A stretch of 64,000 nt of DNA, taken from CAYSQW01 sp964433135 (GTDB lineage Bacteria; Acidobacteriota; Aminicenantia; Aminicenantales; Aminicenantaceae). The notes below the pieces were generated by a model, which searched no databases, was not told the DNA's origin, and saw only the letters and a list, made by a program, of their open reading frames with translations. The stretch covers positions 12,793-76,792 of the forward strand of contig CAYSQW010000012.1 of assembly GCA_964433135.1 (NCBI GenBank), written 5' to 3'. The position numbers and the translations under genes were made by a program. How positions within the stretch are numbered: the first letter of the stretch is position 1; every line of letters starts with the position of its first letter. Shown here piece after piece: positions 42,540 to 51,059 of this stretch.

Positions 42540-43166
42540 ATGGCCAATCGTAAGAGTATTCTCAGGTTATCCCGTTACAAAAACGTAGCGCTTCGCCTTA
42601 AGTCTTTGAATTTTATACGGGTTTTTTCCGAAGATTTGGCTAACGCATCGGGAGTCACCGCATCTCAGGTCCGCAAGGACTTTTCCATATTCGGGATCAC
42701 CGGAAACAGGCGGGGAGGATATTCCATCGACAGCTTGATCGAGAAATTGAACAAAATTTTGGGAAAAGAGAAAACCCAGCATTTGGTTGTCGTCGGAGTG
42801 GGCAATCTGGGAATGGCCCTGTTCCACTATCGATCTTTTCGCACCGGGAGCATCCAGATTGCGGCCGGTTTCGATATTGATCCGGCCAAGCTCGACGTGA
42901 ATGTGGAGGTCCCCATCCTGCCCATGAATGATATGGACACGTTTGTCCGTACCCGGGGTATCGAAATGGGAATTATCACCGTACCCGATTTTGCCGCTCA
43001 GCAGGTCTTCGAGATGATGGCCGCCTCCGGAATCCGCGGCGTCATTAATTTTGCCCCCATACGGCTTAGAAACGATTTTGATGTCGTGGTTCAAAGCATC
43101 AATTTTGAAACCGAGATTGAGAACCTGAGCTATTTCGTCAATGCAGGAAAAAAGGAAAAGAAATGA
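42540..43166 (+). CDS. rex: Redox-sensing transcriptional repressor Rex
   Basis: 208 residues. N-terminal winged helix with RLSRYKNVALRLK and the recognition region VTASQVRKDFSIFG. The C-terminal Rossmann domain begins VVGVGNLGMALFHYRSF (GXGXXG), then AAGFDIDP and the ITVPDFAAQQVFEMMAASGIRGVINFAP segment. Rex binds DNA when NAD+ is high and releases it when NADH accumulates, switching on fermentative and hydrogen-producing genes. Its own operator is at 42402-42419, so it is autoregulated. It heads a co-directional run of ten genes through hydF and overlaps the kinase start by 4 bases (ATGA). Confidence 0.96.
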   Translation: MANRKSILRLSRYKNVALRLKSLNFIRVFSEDLANASGVTASQVRKDFSIFGITGNRRGGYSIDSLIEKLNKILGKEKTQHLVVVGVGNLGMALFHYRSFRTGSIQIAAGFDIDPAKLDVNVEVPILPMNDMDTFVRTRGIEMGIITVPDFAAQQVFEMMAASGIRGVINFAPIRLRNDFDVVVQSINFETEIENLSYFVNAGKKEKK

Positions 43167-45010
43167 ATTTTCCCGTGCAGTCTTTAAAGGGACGAATCCT
43201 GATGGGATTCTTTATCGTCATCCTGGTCATTTCACTGATGACCGCGCTGCTGGGCGTTGCGATCATCCAGAGATACATCCTGGGCACCGCCTATGACCGC
43301 GTCGGTAATAACCTCGACGCGGCCCGAACTTTTTACGAAGAGGAAATCCGGGATATCGGTGAAGCCCTTCGGTTGGTTTCGCTGAATGAGGATCCTGATT
43401 TATTACGTGAAAAAATGGGCCTGGATTATTTTTACGTCCTCTCCAGCGATGAAATTGCATCGGTTCAAAATGAAATCGTACAGCGGGCATGGAAAGAAAA
43501 AAAGATGCTCGGAGGGACCCGCATCATCGATGCCGAGGAACTGGAAAAAATGCCCGAAGCGGCCGGCATTCGCACCCGGATGGAAATATTGGAAACCCAA
43601 AGGGCCAAACCGACGTCGAAGACCGTCCTGGAATCCGCCATGGCAAAAGAACATGCCGTTCCCATTCGTTCCGCCGACGGGAAGTACGGAACTCTGATTT
43701 ATGGGGGAAGAATCATCAATCAGGATCATGCGCTGGTAGACAGGATTCGAGCGCTGGTCTTCGGGAATGAGCTTTATGACGCCAAACCCGTAGGGACGGT
43801 GACGGTTTTTCAGGATGACGTACGGATCGCCACCAATGTTTTGAATGAAGACGGAACCCGGGCGATCGGCACGCGCGTTTCCGCGGAAGTCTATGAAAAG
43901 GTTCTGGAAAGGGGTCAAACTTGGCATGATCGGGCTTTCGTCGTAACGGATTGGTATAAAACGGCTTATGAGCCGATCCGGAATATCGAAGGCGATACCA
44001 TTGGAATCCTTTACGTCGGCATCCTGGAGCAGCCCTATAATGATCTGCAGAAAAACATCACTCTGGTTTTTCTCGCCATCATGATCGGCACCACACTCTT
44101 GGCGGTGATGGTTTCTTTTCTGCTGGCCGGTGGAATCCATCGGCCGATTGCGGAAGTTCTGGAGGCGACCCAAAAAATCTCACATGGAAATCTGGGACTT
44201 AAGGTCAATTCCCGTACATCAATTTCGGATTTGAATGAACTGGCTGAATCGTTCAATGAGATGTCCGTTAAGCTGCATGAACGCGAAGAAAGCCTGGTCT
44301 TGACAAATAAAAAACTGGAAGAAGCCAACAAAAGCTATGTCGATCTGATCGGATTCGTGTCCCACGAGCTCAAGGGTATCTTGGCTTCGGCCGTCATGAA
44401 TGTTTATTCGATAAAGGACGGATTTCTGGGAATGGTGAATTTCAAACAGCGAAAAGCCATCGATTCCGTTGCCCGAAGTCTGGATTATTTGACGGCGACG
44501 GTGAAAAAATTCCTGAATCTGGGGAGGATCGAAAAGGGCGAACTTCCCGTAAACAAAAGGGATGTGCTTCTGAAAAGCGAAGTTTTCGATGAGTCCATAA
44601 ATTCCCTGGCCGCTTTGGCCTTGTTAAAAAATATCCATTTTGACAATCGGATTGATCCTGAACTTAAAGTCAGCGCCGATGCGGATCTGATGCAGGTTGT
44701 GGGGAACAACCTGATCAGCAACGCCATCAAGTATGGCTTGGACGATGGAGATATCCGGATCGATTCCCGAATACTGGGAACCAAGGTGGAAATCGAAGTC
44801 TACAATGACTCGGTCCCGATTGCTCAAGATCAACTGCCGCTTCTGTTTCAGAAATTCTCACGCCTGAATAACAAAGCCACCCGCGGCGTCAAGGGCACCG
44901 GACTCGGTCTTTTCATCACCAGGCAAATTATTGAAGAGCACGGGGGTTCCATCCGGGTACAGCCGAGGGAAAAAGGGAATTCATTCATTTTTCAGATAGA
45001 AAGGAGCTAG
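43163..45010 (+). CDS. Membrane sensor histidine kinase (cache-HAMP-HisKA-HATPase)
   Basis: 615 residues. TM1 about 12-34, a large extracytoplasmic sensor of about 260 residues with a cache-type end (GTRVSAEVYEKVLERGQTW, then YEPIRNIEGDTIGILYVGI), TM2 about 296-320, HAMP about 321-373, a coiled coil, and the phospho-acceptor His401 in FVSHELKG. The catalytic domain shows the N box NLISNAIKYG, a G1-like DDGDIRID, and G2 GTGLGLFITRQII. It starts on the rex stop (ATGA). The operon contains no DNA-binding response regulator, only the receiver-only protein at 52177, which is therefore the best candidate partner, with its divergent twin at 41665. Confidence 0.93.
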   Translation: MNFPVQSLKGRILMGFFIVILVISLMTALLGVAIIQRYILGTAYDRVGNNLDAARTFYEEEIRDIGEALRLVSLNEDPDLLREKMGLDYFYVLSSDEIASVQNEIVQRAWKEKKMLGGTRIIDAEELEKMPEAAGIRTRMEILETQRAKPTSKTVLESAMAKEHAVPIRSADGKYGTLIYGGRIINQDHALVDRIRALVFGNELYDAKPVGTVTVFQDDVRIATNVLNEDGTRAIGTRVSAEVYEKVLERGQTWHDRAFVVTDWYKTAYEPIRNIEGDTIGILYVGILEQPYNDLQKNITLVFLAIMIGTTLLAVMVSFLLAGGIHRPIAEVLEATQKISHGNLGLKVNSRTSISDLNELAESFNEMSVKLHEREESLVLTNKKLEEANKSYVDLIGFVSHELKGILASAVMNVYSIKDGFLGMVNFKQRKAIDSVARSLDYLTATVKKFLNLGRIEKGELPVNKRDVLLKSEVFDESINSLAALALLKNIHFDNRIDPELKVSADADLMQVVGNNLISNAIKYGLDDGDIRIDSRILGTKVEIEVYNDSVPIAQDQLPLLFQKFSRLNNKATRGVKGTGLGLFITRQIIEEHGGSIRVQPREKGNSFIFQIERS

Positions 45011-45013
45011 TTC

Positions 45014-45373
45014 ATGTTGACGCCACTGGATATTGTCAAGAAAAAGCGCGCGGAAGCGGTCAGTCGCATCATTGGAAAAGGCTATCTCTCAACCAAACGT
45101 GTCTTTGTGGGGATGGCAACGTGTGAAATCGCGGCGGGATCCCTGGAAGTGATGCAGGTGTTTAGAGACGCGATTGCCAAGGGGGAACTGCCGGATGTTT
45201 ATCTCAGTCAGAAAGGATGCGTGGGGCGCTGCAATCTCGAGCCTACGGTCGAGATCCTCGAAATGGGGAAAAATCCGGTTCGTTACGGCCGGATCGACCA
45301 GCGGAAAGCCCAGGAGATCATCGAGCGGCATTTGAAAAAAGGGGAGGTCATCCCGGAATGGGTGATCGACTAG
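45014..45373 (+). CDS. Thioredoxin-like [2Fe-2S] ferredoxin protein
   Basis: 119 residues. The C-X(n)-C / C-X3-C arrangement typical of NuoE-like thioredoxin-fold ferredoxins is visible: Cys in MATCEIAAG and the pair in KGCVGRCNLEPTV. It is a stand-alone version of the domain that also opens HydB (next gene). It may be an extra electron-transfer subunit of the hydrogenase or a redox input to the kinase just upstream. Start at 45014 with AAAGGAG; 3 bases after the kinase stop, 13 bases before hydB. Confidence 0.88.
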   Translation: MLTPLDIVKKKRAEAVSRIIGKGYLSTKRVFVGMATCEIAAGSLEVMQVFRDAIAKGELPDVYLSQKGCVGRCNLEPTVEILEMGKNPVRYGRIDQRKAQEIIERHLKKGEVIPEWVID

Positions 45374-45386
45374 AAAGGAAACAGCC

Positions 45387-47177
45387 GTGAATAAAGAAAC
45401 TATCATCACCATATGCGACGGAACCTCTTGTATTCAAAGAGGCGCCCATGATCTTCGAGGGCTCCTGTTGAAAAACCTGAAGAAGCATGGACTTATGGAT
45501 TGCGTAAAGATCAGCCATTCCGGATGTCTGGGGATGTGCGATAAAGGTCCGATCATGGTCGTTAATCCCGGATACACCATTTACGGTCATCTTAAGATGG
45601 AGGATATCCCGGAAATTATGGAGGAGCATATCCTTCATGACAGGCCGGTGGCTCGCCTGGCTATTCAGGAAGACCATCTCTACAATAGGTTTTTCCGGGT
45701 TTTCGGCGACACCCAGTTTTTCGGCCATCAAATGCGGATCGCGCTGCGCAACTGCGGCATCATCGATCCTGAAAGCATTGATGACTACCTTTCGCTGCGG
45801 GGGTATGAAGCGGTTGGGAAGATGTTGACCCACATGACTCCCAAGGATGTGCTGTCCGAGGTGGAAAGATCCGGCCTGCGCGGCCGTGGCGGCAGCGGTT
45901 ATCCGACCGGAAAAAAATGGCGGTTGACCTCTGAACAACCGGGGGAGAGAAAATACGTGATCTGCAACGCCGACGAGGGAGATCCCGGGGCGTTTATGGA
46001 CCGAGGCGCCATTGAAGGCGATCCTCACACGATCGTCGAGGGGATGATCATCGGAGGGTATGCCGTAGGTGCAAAACAGGGGATCGTCTATATACGAGCC
46101 GAATATCCCCTGGCGATCCAGAGAATCCGGAAGGCGATCGACGATGCTCGAGAGCACAAACTGCTGGGACAAAATATCTTGGGATCCGATTTCTCTTTCG
46201 ATATCGAGATCCGTTTGGGCGCCGGAGCCTTTGTCTGCGGTGAGGAAACCGCATTGATCAAGTCCATCCAGGGCGCGCGTGGGATGCCGCGGCCTCGTCC
46301 ACCCTATCCCTCCGTCTCCGGACTCTTCGAGCGGCCGACCCTGATCAATAATGTGGAGACGTGGGCCAACATCCCCGTCATTATTCTTGACGGCGGCGAC
46401 TGGTTCAGTTCCGTGGGAACGGATGGCAGCAACGGCACCAAGGTTTTCGCGCTGGCCGGTAAAGTCGTCAACACGGGATTGATCGAAGTCCCCATGGGCA
46501 CGACTCTGCGCCAGATCATTTTCGATATCGGAGGCGGGATCCCCGGCGGAAAGTCCTTGAAGGCGGTTCAAACCGGCGGCCCTTCAGGCGGCTGTCTACC
46601 GGTCGAATACCTGGACACGCCCGTGGATTATGACTCCTTGGCAAAAGCGGGCTCCATCATGGGTTCGGGTGGAATGATCGTCATTGATGAAGATTCATGT
46701 ATGGTGGATATAGCGAAATTCTTTCTGGAATTCACCCAGAACGAGTCCTGTGGGAAATGCACTCCCTGCCGGGAAGGCACCAAACGGATGTTGGAAATAT
46801 TAACCCGGATAACCGAGGGACGGGGCCGTGAGGGAGACATCGAAAAGCTGGAACGTTTGGGGCATATGATCAAAAAATCCTCTCTGTGCGGGTTGGGACA
46901 GTCCGCTCCCAATCCGGTTCTGAGCACGATTAAAAATTTCAGGGAAGAATATGAGGAACACATTCGGGAGAAAAAATGTCGGGCGAAAGTCTGCTCCCGG
47001 TTGATGTCCTATTCGATAACCGATGATTGCATCGGATGCGGCATGTGCAAACGGGCGTGTCCGGCGAATGCCATTGAGGGATCGCCCAAGGAAAAGCACG
47101 TGATCGATCCGAATGCATGCATCAAATGCGGCGGTTGTTTTACGGCTTGTAAAGTCGGTGCCGTGATCAAACAGTAA
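45387..47177 (+). CDS. hydB: NADH-binding subunit of electron-bifurcating [FeFe] hydrogenase (NuoF-like HydB)
   Basis: 596 residues, GTG start after AAAGGAAACAGCC. Domains: N-terminal [2Fe-2S] thioredoxin-like (CDGTSC and GCLGMC), NuoF core with the FMN site GRGGSGYPTGKKW and NAD region ICNADEGDPGAFMDR, SLBB, the [4Fe-4S] motif ESCGKCTPCREGT, and a C-terminal pair of [4Fe-4S] clusters (CIGCGMCKRACP, CIKCGGCFTACK). In HydABC enzymes this subunit exchanges electrons with NAD(H) and, with HydA, couples NADH and reduced ferredoxin oxidation to H2. Neighbours hydA, hydC and three maturases confirm the assignment. Confidence 0.95.
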   Translation: MNKETIITICDGTSCIQRGAHDLRGLLLKNLKKHGLMDCVKISHSGCLGMCDKGPIMVVNPGYTIYGHLKMEDIPEIMEEHILHDRPVARLAIQEDHLYNRFFRVFGDTQFFGHQMRIALRNCGIIDPESIDDYLSLRGYEAVGKMLTHMTPKDVLSEVERSGLRGRGGSGYPTGKKWRLTSEQPGERKYVICNADEGDPGAFMDRGAIEGDPHTIVEGMIIGGYAVGAKQGIVYIRAEYPLAIQRIRKAIDDAREHKLLGQNILGSDFSFDIEIRLGAGAFVCGEETALIKSIQGARGMPRPRPPYPSVSGLFERPTLINNVETWANIPVIILDGGDWFSSVGTDGSNGTKVFALAGKVVNTGLIEVPMGTTLRQIIFDIGGGIPGGKSLKAVQTGGPSGGCLPVEYLDTPVDYDSLAKAGSIMGSGGMIVIDEDSCMVDIAKFFLEFTQNESCGKCTPCREGTKRMLEILTRITEGRGREGDIEKLERLGHMIKKSSLCGLGQSAPNPVLSTIKNFREEYEEHIREKKCRAKVCSRLMSYSITDDCIGCGMCKRACPANAIEGSPKEKHVIDPNACIKCGGCFTACKVGAVIKQ

Positions 47178-47186
47178 GGAAGAACC

Positions 47187-48959
47187 ATGGACGAAAAAAT
47201 CACGATTACGATCAACAATAAGGCTTATAAGGTCAATTCCGATCAGACGATCATGGAAGCCGCCGATGCCTGCGGTTATCACATCCCCCGTCTCTGTTAT
47301 CACCCCAAGCTGTCCATCGAAGGAGCATGCCGGGTTTGTATCGTGCAGGTCGAAGGGATGAAAGGCTATGTGGCTTCCTGCGCCTATCCCGTTGCCGACG
47401 GCATGAAGGTTTTCACCAACACGCCCGAAATCCGGCGGGCCCGGCGGGATATCGTTGAACTGCTGTTGGACAATCATCCCGAGGACTGCCATACCTGCGA
47501 GCGCGACGGCAACTGTGAGCTTCAGCGGCTGGCTTACGCGATGGGGATCCGCCACCGGCATTTTGTCGGCGAAAGGAAGAGGTACGAAAAGGATCTTTCA
47601 TCGCCGGCGGTCATTCGGGATCCGGATAAGTGTATCCTCTGCGGGCGTTGTGTTCGGATGTGCTCTGAAATTCAAGGAATTCACAACCTGGATTATGCCC
47701 ACCGTGGATTCAATACCGTCGTGATGCCGGCATACAACATGCCCATGGACGAATCCGTTTGCTCCAGCTGCGGACAGTGCGTCAATGTCTGTCCGACCGC
47801 CGCGTTTCTGGAAAAGAACTGCACCCAGGAGCTTTTCGATGCACTGGATGACGGGTCTCTCGTGAAAGTGGTTCAGATCGCCCCGGCTGTTCGAGCCGCC
47901 ATTGGGGAATCTTTCGGTCTTGAAACCGGCCGCAACATGGAGCATGAAACCGTGGCGGCGCTGCGGAAGTTGGGTTTCGATTATGTCTTCGACACCCAAT
48001 TCGCGGCCGACCTGACCATCATGGAGGAATCCAATGAATTTCTGGAACGTGTGCAGAACAAAAAAAATCTGCCGATGATCACGTCCTGTTCTCCGGGATG
48101 GGTAAACAGCATGGAGCATTTCTACCCGGATCTGATCGATAATGTCTCTACGTGTAAATCTCCCATGTCCATGATGAGCGCGGTGGTGAAGACCTATTTC
48201 GCGGATAAGATTAAAGCGAAACCGGAAGATATTTTGGTTGTGGCGGTGATGCCCTGTACCGCCAAAAAAGACGAAGCCGTGCGTTCTGAACTGAAAGTCG
48301 ACGGTCGCGATGCCACCGATTTTGTCATCACCACACGGGAATTGGCTTGGATGATCAAATCCGCCGGCATCGACTTCGTCCACATCCAGGGAGAAGGATT
48401 CGACAAACCGCTGGGAATGTCATCAGGAGCCGGAACCATTTTCGGCGTTACGGGCGGGGTCATGGAAGCGGCCATCCGAACGGCATATGAACTGTATACC
48501 GGGGAGACGCTGATCGATATCGAGGTCGAAGATATTCGCGGTCTGACCGGAGTCAAACAAGGCAGGATTCAGATGGATGGTAAGGAGATCCGCGTCGCCG
48601 TGGCGCACGGGCTGGGGAATGCCCATCGATTGCTGGATGTGGTTCGCAAGGAACCCGACAGATATCATTTTATTGAGATCATGGGGTGTCCCGGCGGATG
48701 CATCGGAGGCGGGGGGCAGCCGTACGCCGATATGAATTCCATCCCCCTGGATGCGGATTGCTTGCGCAAAAGAGCCGAAGCGCTTTACGGCAGCGACCGG
48801 CGCAACACGATCCGGCGCAGCCATGAGAATCCCGAGATACAACGTCTTTACAAGGAATTTCTCGGCCGACCTTTGGGAGAGCGGTCACATCAACTGCTGC
48901 ATACCCGTTATGCCGCCAAAAAACCGCGCGGGATCGTTTCACAATCACTTCGGTCATAA
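47187..48959 (+). CDS. hydA: Catalytic subunit of [FeFe] hydrogenase (HydA)
   Basis: 590 residues. N-terminal [2Fe-2S] domain (CGYHIPRLCYHPKLS, GACRVC), a C3H-type cluster (HPEDCHTCERDGNCE), two [4Fe-4S] clusters (CILCGRCVRMC, CSSCGQCVNVC), then the H-cluster domain: L1 TSCSPGW, L2 VMPCTAKKDEA, L3 MGCPGGCIGGGGQP, and the small-subunit-like C-terminus (LYKEFLGRPLGERSHQLLHT). It evolves or takes up H2 in the cytoplasm. L1 has one cysteine followed by Ser where the textbook motif is TSCCPGW. It lies 9 bases after hydB. Confidence 0.96.
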   Translation: MDEKITITINNKAYKVNSDQTIMEAADACGYHIPRLCYHPKLSIEGACRVCIVQVEGMKGYVASCAYPVADGMKVFTNTPEIRRARRDIVELLLDNHPEDCHTCERDGNCELQRLAYAMGIRHRHFVGERKRYEKDLSSPAVIRDPDKCILCGRCVRMCSEIQGIHNLDYAHRGFNTVVMPAYNMPMDESVCSSCGQCVNVCPTAAFLEKNCTQELFDALDDGSLVKVVQIAPAVRAAIGESFGLETGRNMEHETVAALRKLGFDYVFDTQFAADLTIMEESNEFLERVQNKKNLPMITSCSPGWVNSMEHFYPDLIDNVSTCKSPMSMMSAVVKTYFADKIKAKPEDILVVAVMPCTAKKDEAVRSELKVDGRDATDFVITTRELAWMIKSAGIDFVHIQGEGFDKPLGMSSGAGTIFGVTGGVMEAAIRTAYELYTGETLIDIEVEDIRGLTGVKQGRIQMDGKEIRVAVAHGLGNAHRLLDVVRKEPDRYHFIEIMGCPGGCIGGGGQPYADMNSIPLDADCLRKRAEALYGSDRRNTIRRSHENPEIQRLYKEFLGRPLGERSHQLLHTRYAAKKPRGIVSQSLRS

Positions 48960-48962
48960 AGG

Positions 48963-50492
48963 ATGAAAGCCATGAAGTACAATACGCTTTCGGGACACGG
49001 TCACAGTTCAGTTGAGTTGGATGATTGGATCCGCGACAGGATCCGGCCTGAAGAGATCGAAAAGTACATGCCGGACGGACGATGTTTCATCGATGCCGCG
49101 TCCATCGAAAAAGATCTGGCGGACAATGTCCGGCCGGATCCTTTCAGGGTTCGAGATATATTAGAGAAATCACTTTCGATTCAGACATTGAGTCCGGAAG
49201 AGACCGCCTGCCTGCTCCATGTCGAAGACGCCGATTTTCGAGTGGAAATGGAAGCCGCCGCCGCGGAAGTGAAGCAACGAGTCTACGATAACCGTATCGT
49301 GACCTTCGCTCCGCTGTACCTGGGGAATTACTGCGTCAACGATTGTGCCTACTGCGGTTTCCGGAAAAGCAACCGGCAGGAAAAAAGGCGGGTGTTGACC
49401 ATGGAGGAGATTACCCGGGAAACCGAGGTGCTGGCCGGCCGCATCGGACACAAGCGTCTTATCGTCGTGTATGGTGAACACCCGATGACGGGTGTGGAAT
49501 ACATGGTGGAAAGTCTGAAAACCATCGCATCCGTCGAGGTGAAAACCCGAAAAGGGACAGGGCGGATCCGGCGGGCGAATATCAATGCTGCTCCTCTGTC
49601 TATCGCGGAATTGAAGCGGCTGCATTCCGCCGGGATCGGAACCTACCAGGTTTTTCAGGAAACCTATCACCGCCCCACCTACGAAGACGTTCATCCCCGC
49701 GGCACGATCAAGGGGGATTACCTGTGGAGGCTGACATGCATGCACCGGTCCTTGGAGGCGGGTGCGGATGATGTGGGATTGGGTGTGCTGTTCGGGCTTT
49801 ATGATTGGAAATTCGAGGTCATGGGGCTGTTGGCGCATGCCCGGGAACTCGAGGATAAATTCGGCATCGGGCCGCATACCATCTCTTTCCCCCGCTTGGA
49901 ACCGGCCGGCAATACGCCCTTCATCGAAAGAGCGCCGTATCGTGTTGGAGATGACGATTTCAGGCGCCTGGTCACCGTCATTCGGCTGGCTGTCCCTTAT
50001 ACGGGGATGATCCTGACCGCCCGGGAAAACGAGGCGGTTCGCCGTTCCATCCTTCCCCTCGGATGCACCCAGATGGATGCTTCGACCCGTATCGGATTAG
50101 GAGGATATACCGACGATAACGGTCGCCAGAGGAAGGACCGGCAGCAGTTTTTACTGGGAGACACGAGAAGCTTGGATGCCGTTATCAGAGAACTGGCGGA
50201 ATCAGGAACCATAACGTCTTTCTGTACGGCCGGCTACCGCTGCGGACGTACGGGAAAGCGGATCATGGATCTTCTGCGAACGGGAAAAGAAGGAGAATTC
50301 TGTAAATTGAACGCGGTTCTTACTTTTCGGGAATGGCTGGATGATTTTGCCTCTCCCGATACCGCGGCCGCCGGTCAGGCGCTGATAGAGCGTGAGCTGA
50401 ATGAAGTGAGTCGGAAAATGCCCGCGTTCTATCCGCAATTTTCAGAGTATTACTCCCGGATCGGCCGAGGGGAAAGGGATCTGTATTTTTAG
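48963..50492 (+). CDS. hydG: [FeFe] hydrogenase maturase HydG (radical SAM tyrosine lyase), variant C-terminal motif
   Basis: 509 residues. HydG splits tyrosine to give CO and cyanide for the H-cluster. The radical SAM motif is CX3CX2C (Cys124, 128, 131 in YCVNDCAYCGF). The C-terminal auxiliary cluster motif is altered: canonical enzymes have CTACYR (CX2C) and a third Cys 22 residues later; here it reads FCTAGYRCGRTG, with Cys421, Gly424, a new Cys427 and Cys447 (CX5CX19C). Cys421 and Cys447 keep the canonical spacing. The rest is full length and well conserved. The start may be 48963 or the next ATG at 48972. Confidence 0.94.
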   Translation: MKAMKYNTLSGHGHSSVELDDWIRDRIRPEEIEKYMPDGRCFIDAASIEKDLADNVRPDPFRVRDILEKSLSIQTLSPEETACLLHVEDADFRVEMEAAAAEVKQRVYDNRIVTFAPLYLGNYCVNDCAYCGFRKSNRQEKRRVLTMEEITRETEVLAGRIGHKRLIVVYGEHPMTGVEYMVESLKTIASVEVKTRKGTGRIRRANINAAPLSIAELKRLHSAGIGTYQVFQETYHRPTYEDVHPRGTIKGDYLWRLTCMHRSLEAGADDVGLGVLFGLYDWKFEVMGLLAHARELEDKFGIGPHTISFPRLEPAGNTPFIERAPYRVGDDDFRRLVTVIRLAVPYTGMILTARENEAVRRSILPLGCTQMDASTRIGLGGYTDDNGRQRKDRQQFLLGDTRSLDAVIRELAESGTITSFCTAGYRCGRTGKRIMDLLRTGKEGEFCKLNAVLTFREWLDDFASPDTAAAGQALIERELNEVSRKMPAFYPQFSEYYSRIGRGERDLYF

Positions 50493-50537
50493 GAACGATG
50501 TGTTCGCTTGAATGAAGATGAGAAAGAGGTTACAACA

Positions 50538-51056
50538 ATGGGAAGCTCAAGCAAAAAGAAACTCCAAGAATTAATTCGTGAGATCGAGAAAATCAGAAAA
50601 GGGGAGGATCCGGAATCCTATTTGATCGCGGTTTTACACCGGGCTCAGCAGATTTTCGGCTATCTGCCCCAGCATGTCATGGACGAGATCGCGCTGGCCA
50701 TGGACATCCCCACCGCCCATATATGGGGGGTGGCGACTTTTTATCACTATTTCAATCTCACCCCTCCGGGGAAACATGTGATTTCGGTGTGTCTGGGTAC
50801 GGCCTGTTACATCAAGGGGGCGGGACAGATCCTCGATGCGATCAAGGAACATCTGCGGATCGAAATCGGGGATGTCACCGCGGACGGCCTGTTCTCTTTG
50901 CAGGGAGCAAGATGCTTGGGAGCTTGCGGACAGGCTCCTGTGGTGATGATCGATGAGAAGATCTATGGAGAACTCAATCCTGAAAAGATCATCAAGATTC
51001 TTCAGGCCTTCCGCCGGGAAGAGAAGAAAAACAGTCAAAAGGAAGCATCCGTATAG
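50538..51056 (+). CDS. hydC: NuoE-like [2Fe-2S] subunit of the [FeFe] hydrogenase (HydC)
   Basis: 172 residues from ATG 50538 with AAAGAGG seven bases upstream; a TTG at 50508 is in frame but lacks a ribosome site. Helical N-terminus (YLIAVLHRAQQIFGYLPQHV), IPTAHIWGVATFYHYFN, and the thioredoxin-fold [2Fe-2S] ligands CLGTACY and RCLGACGQAP (C-X4-C and C-X3-C). It is the third core subunit of HydABC, passing electrons between HydB and HydA. Here it is separated from hydA by hydG, an unusual order. Followed by hydE after 3 bases. Confidence 0.93.
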   Translation: MGSSSKKKLQELIREIEKIRKGEDPESYLIAVLHRAQQIFGYLPQHVMDEIALAMDIPTAHIWGVATFYHYFNLTPPGKHVISVCLGTACYIKGAGQILDAIKEHLRIEIGDVTADGLFSLQGARCLGACGQAPVVMIDEKIYGELNPEKIIKILQAFRREEKKNSQKEASV

Positions 51057-51059
51057 GCG

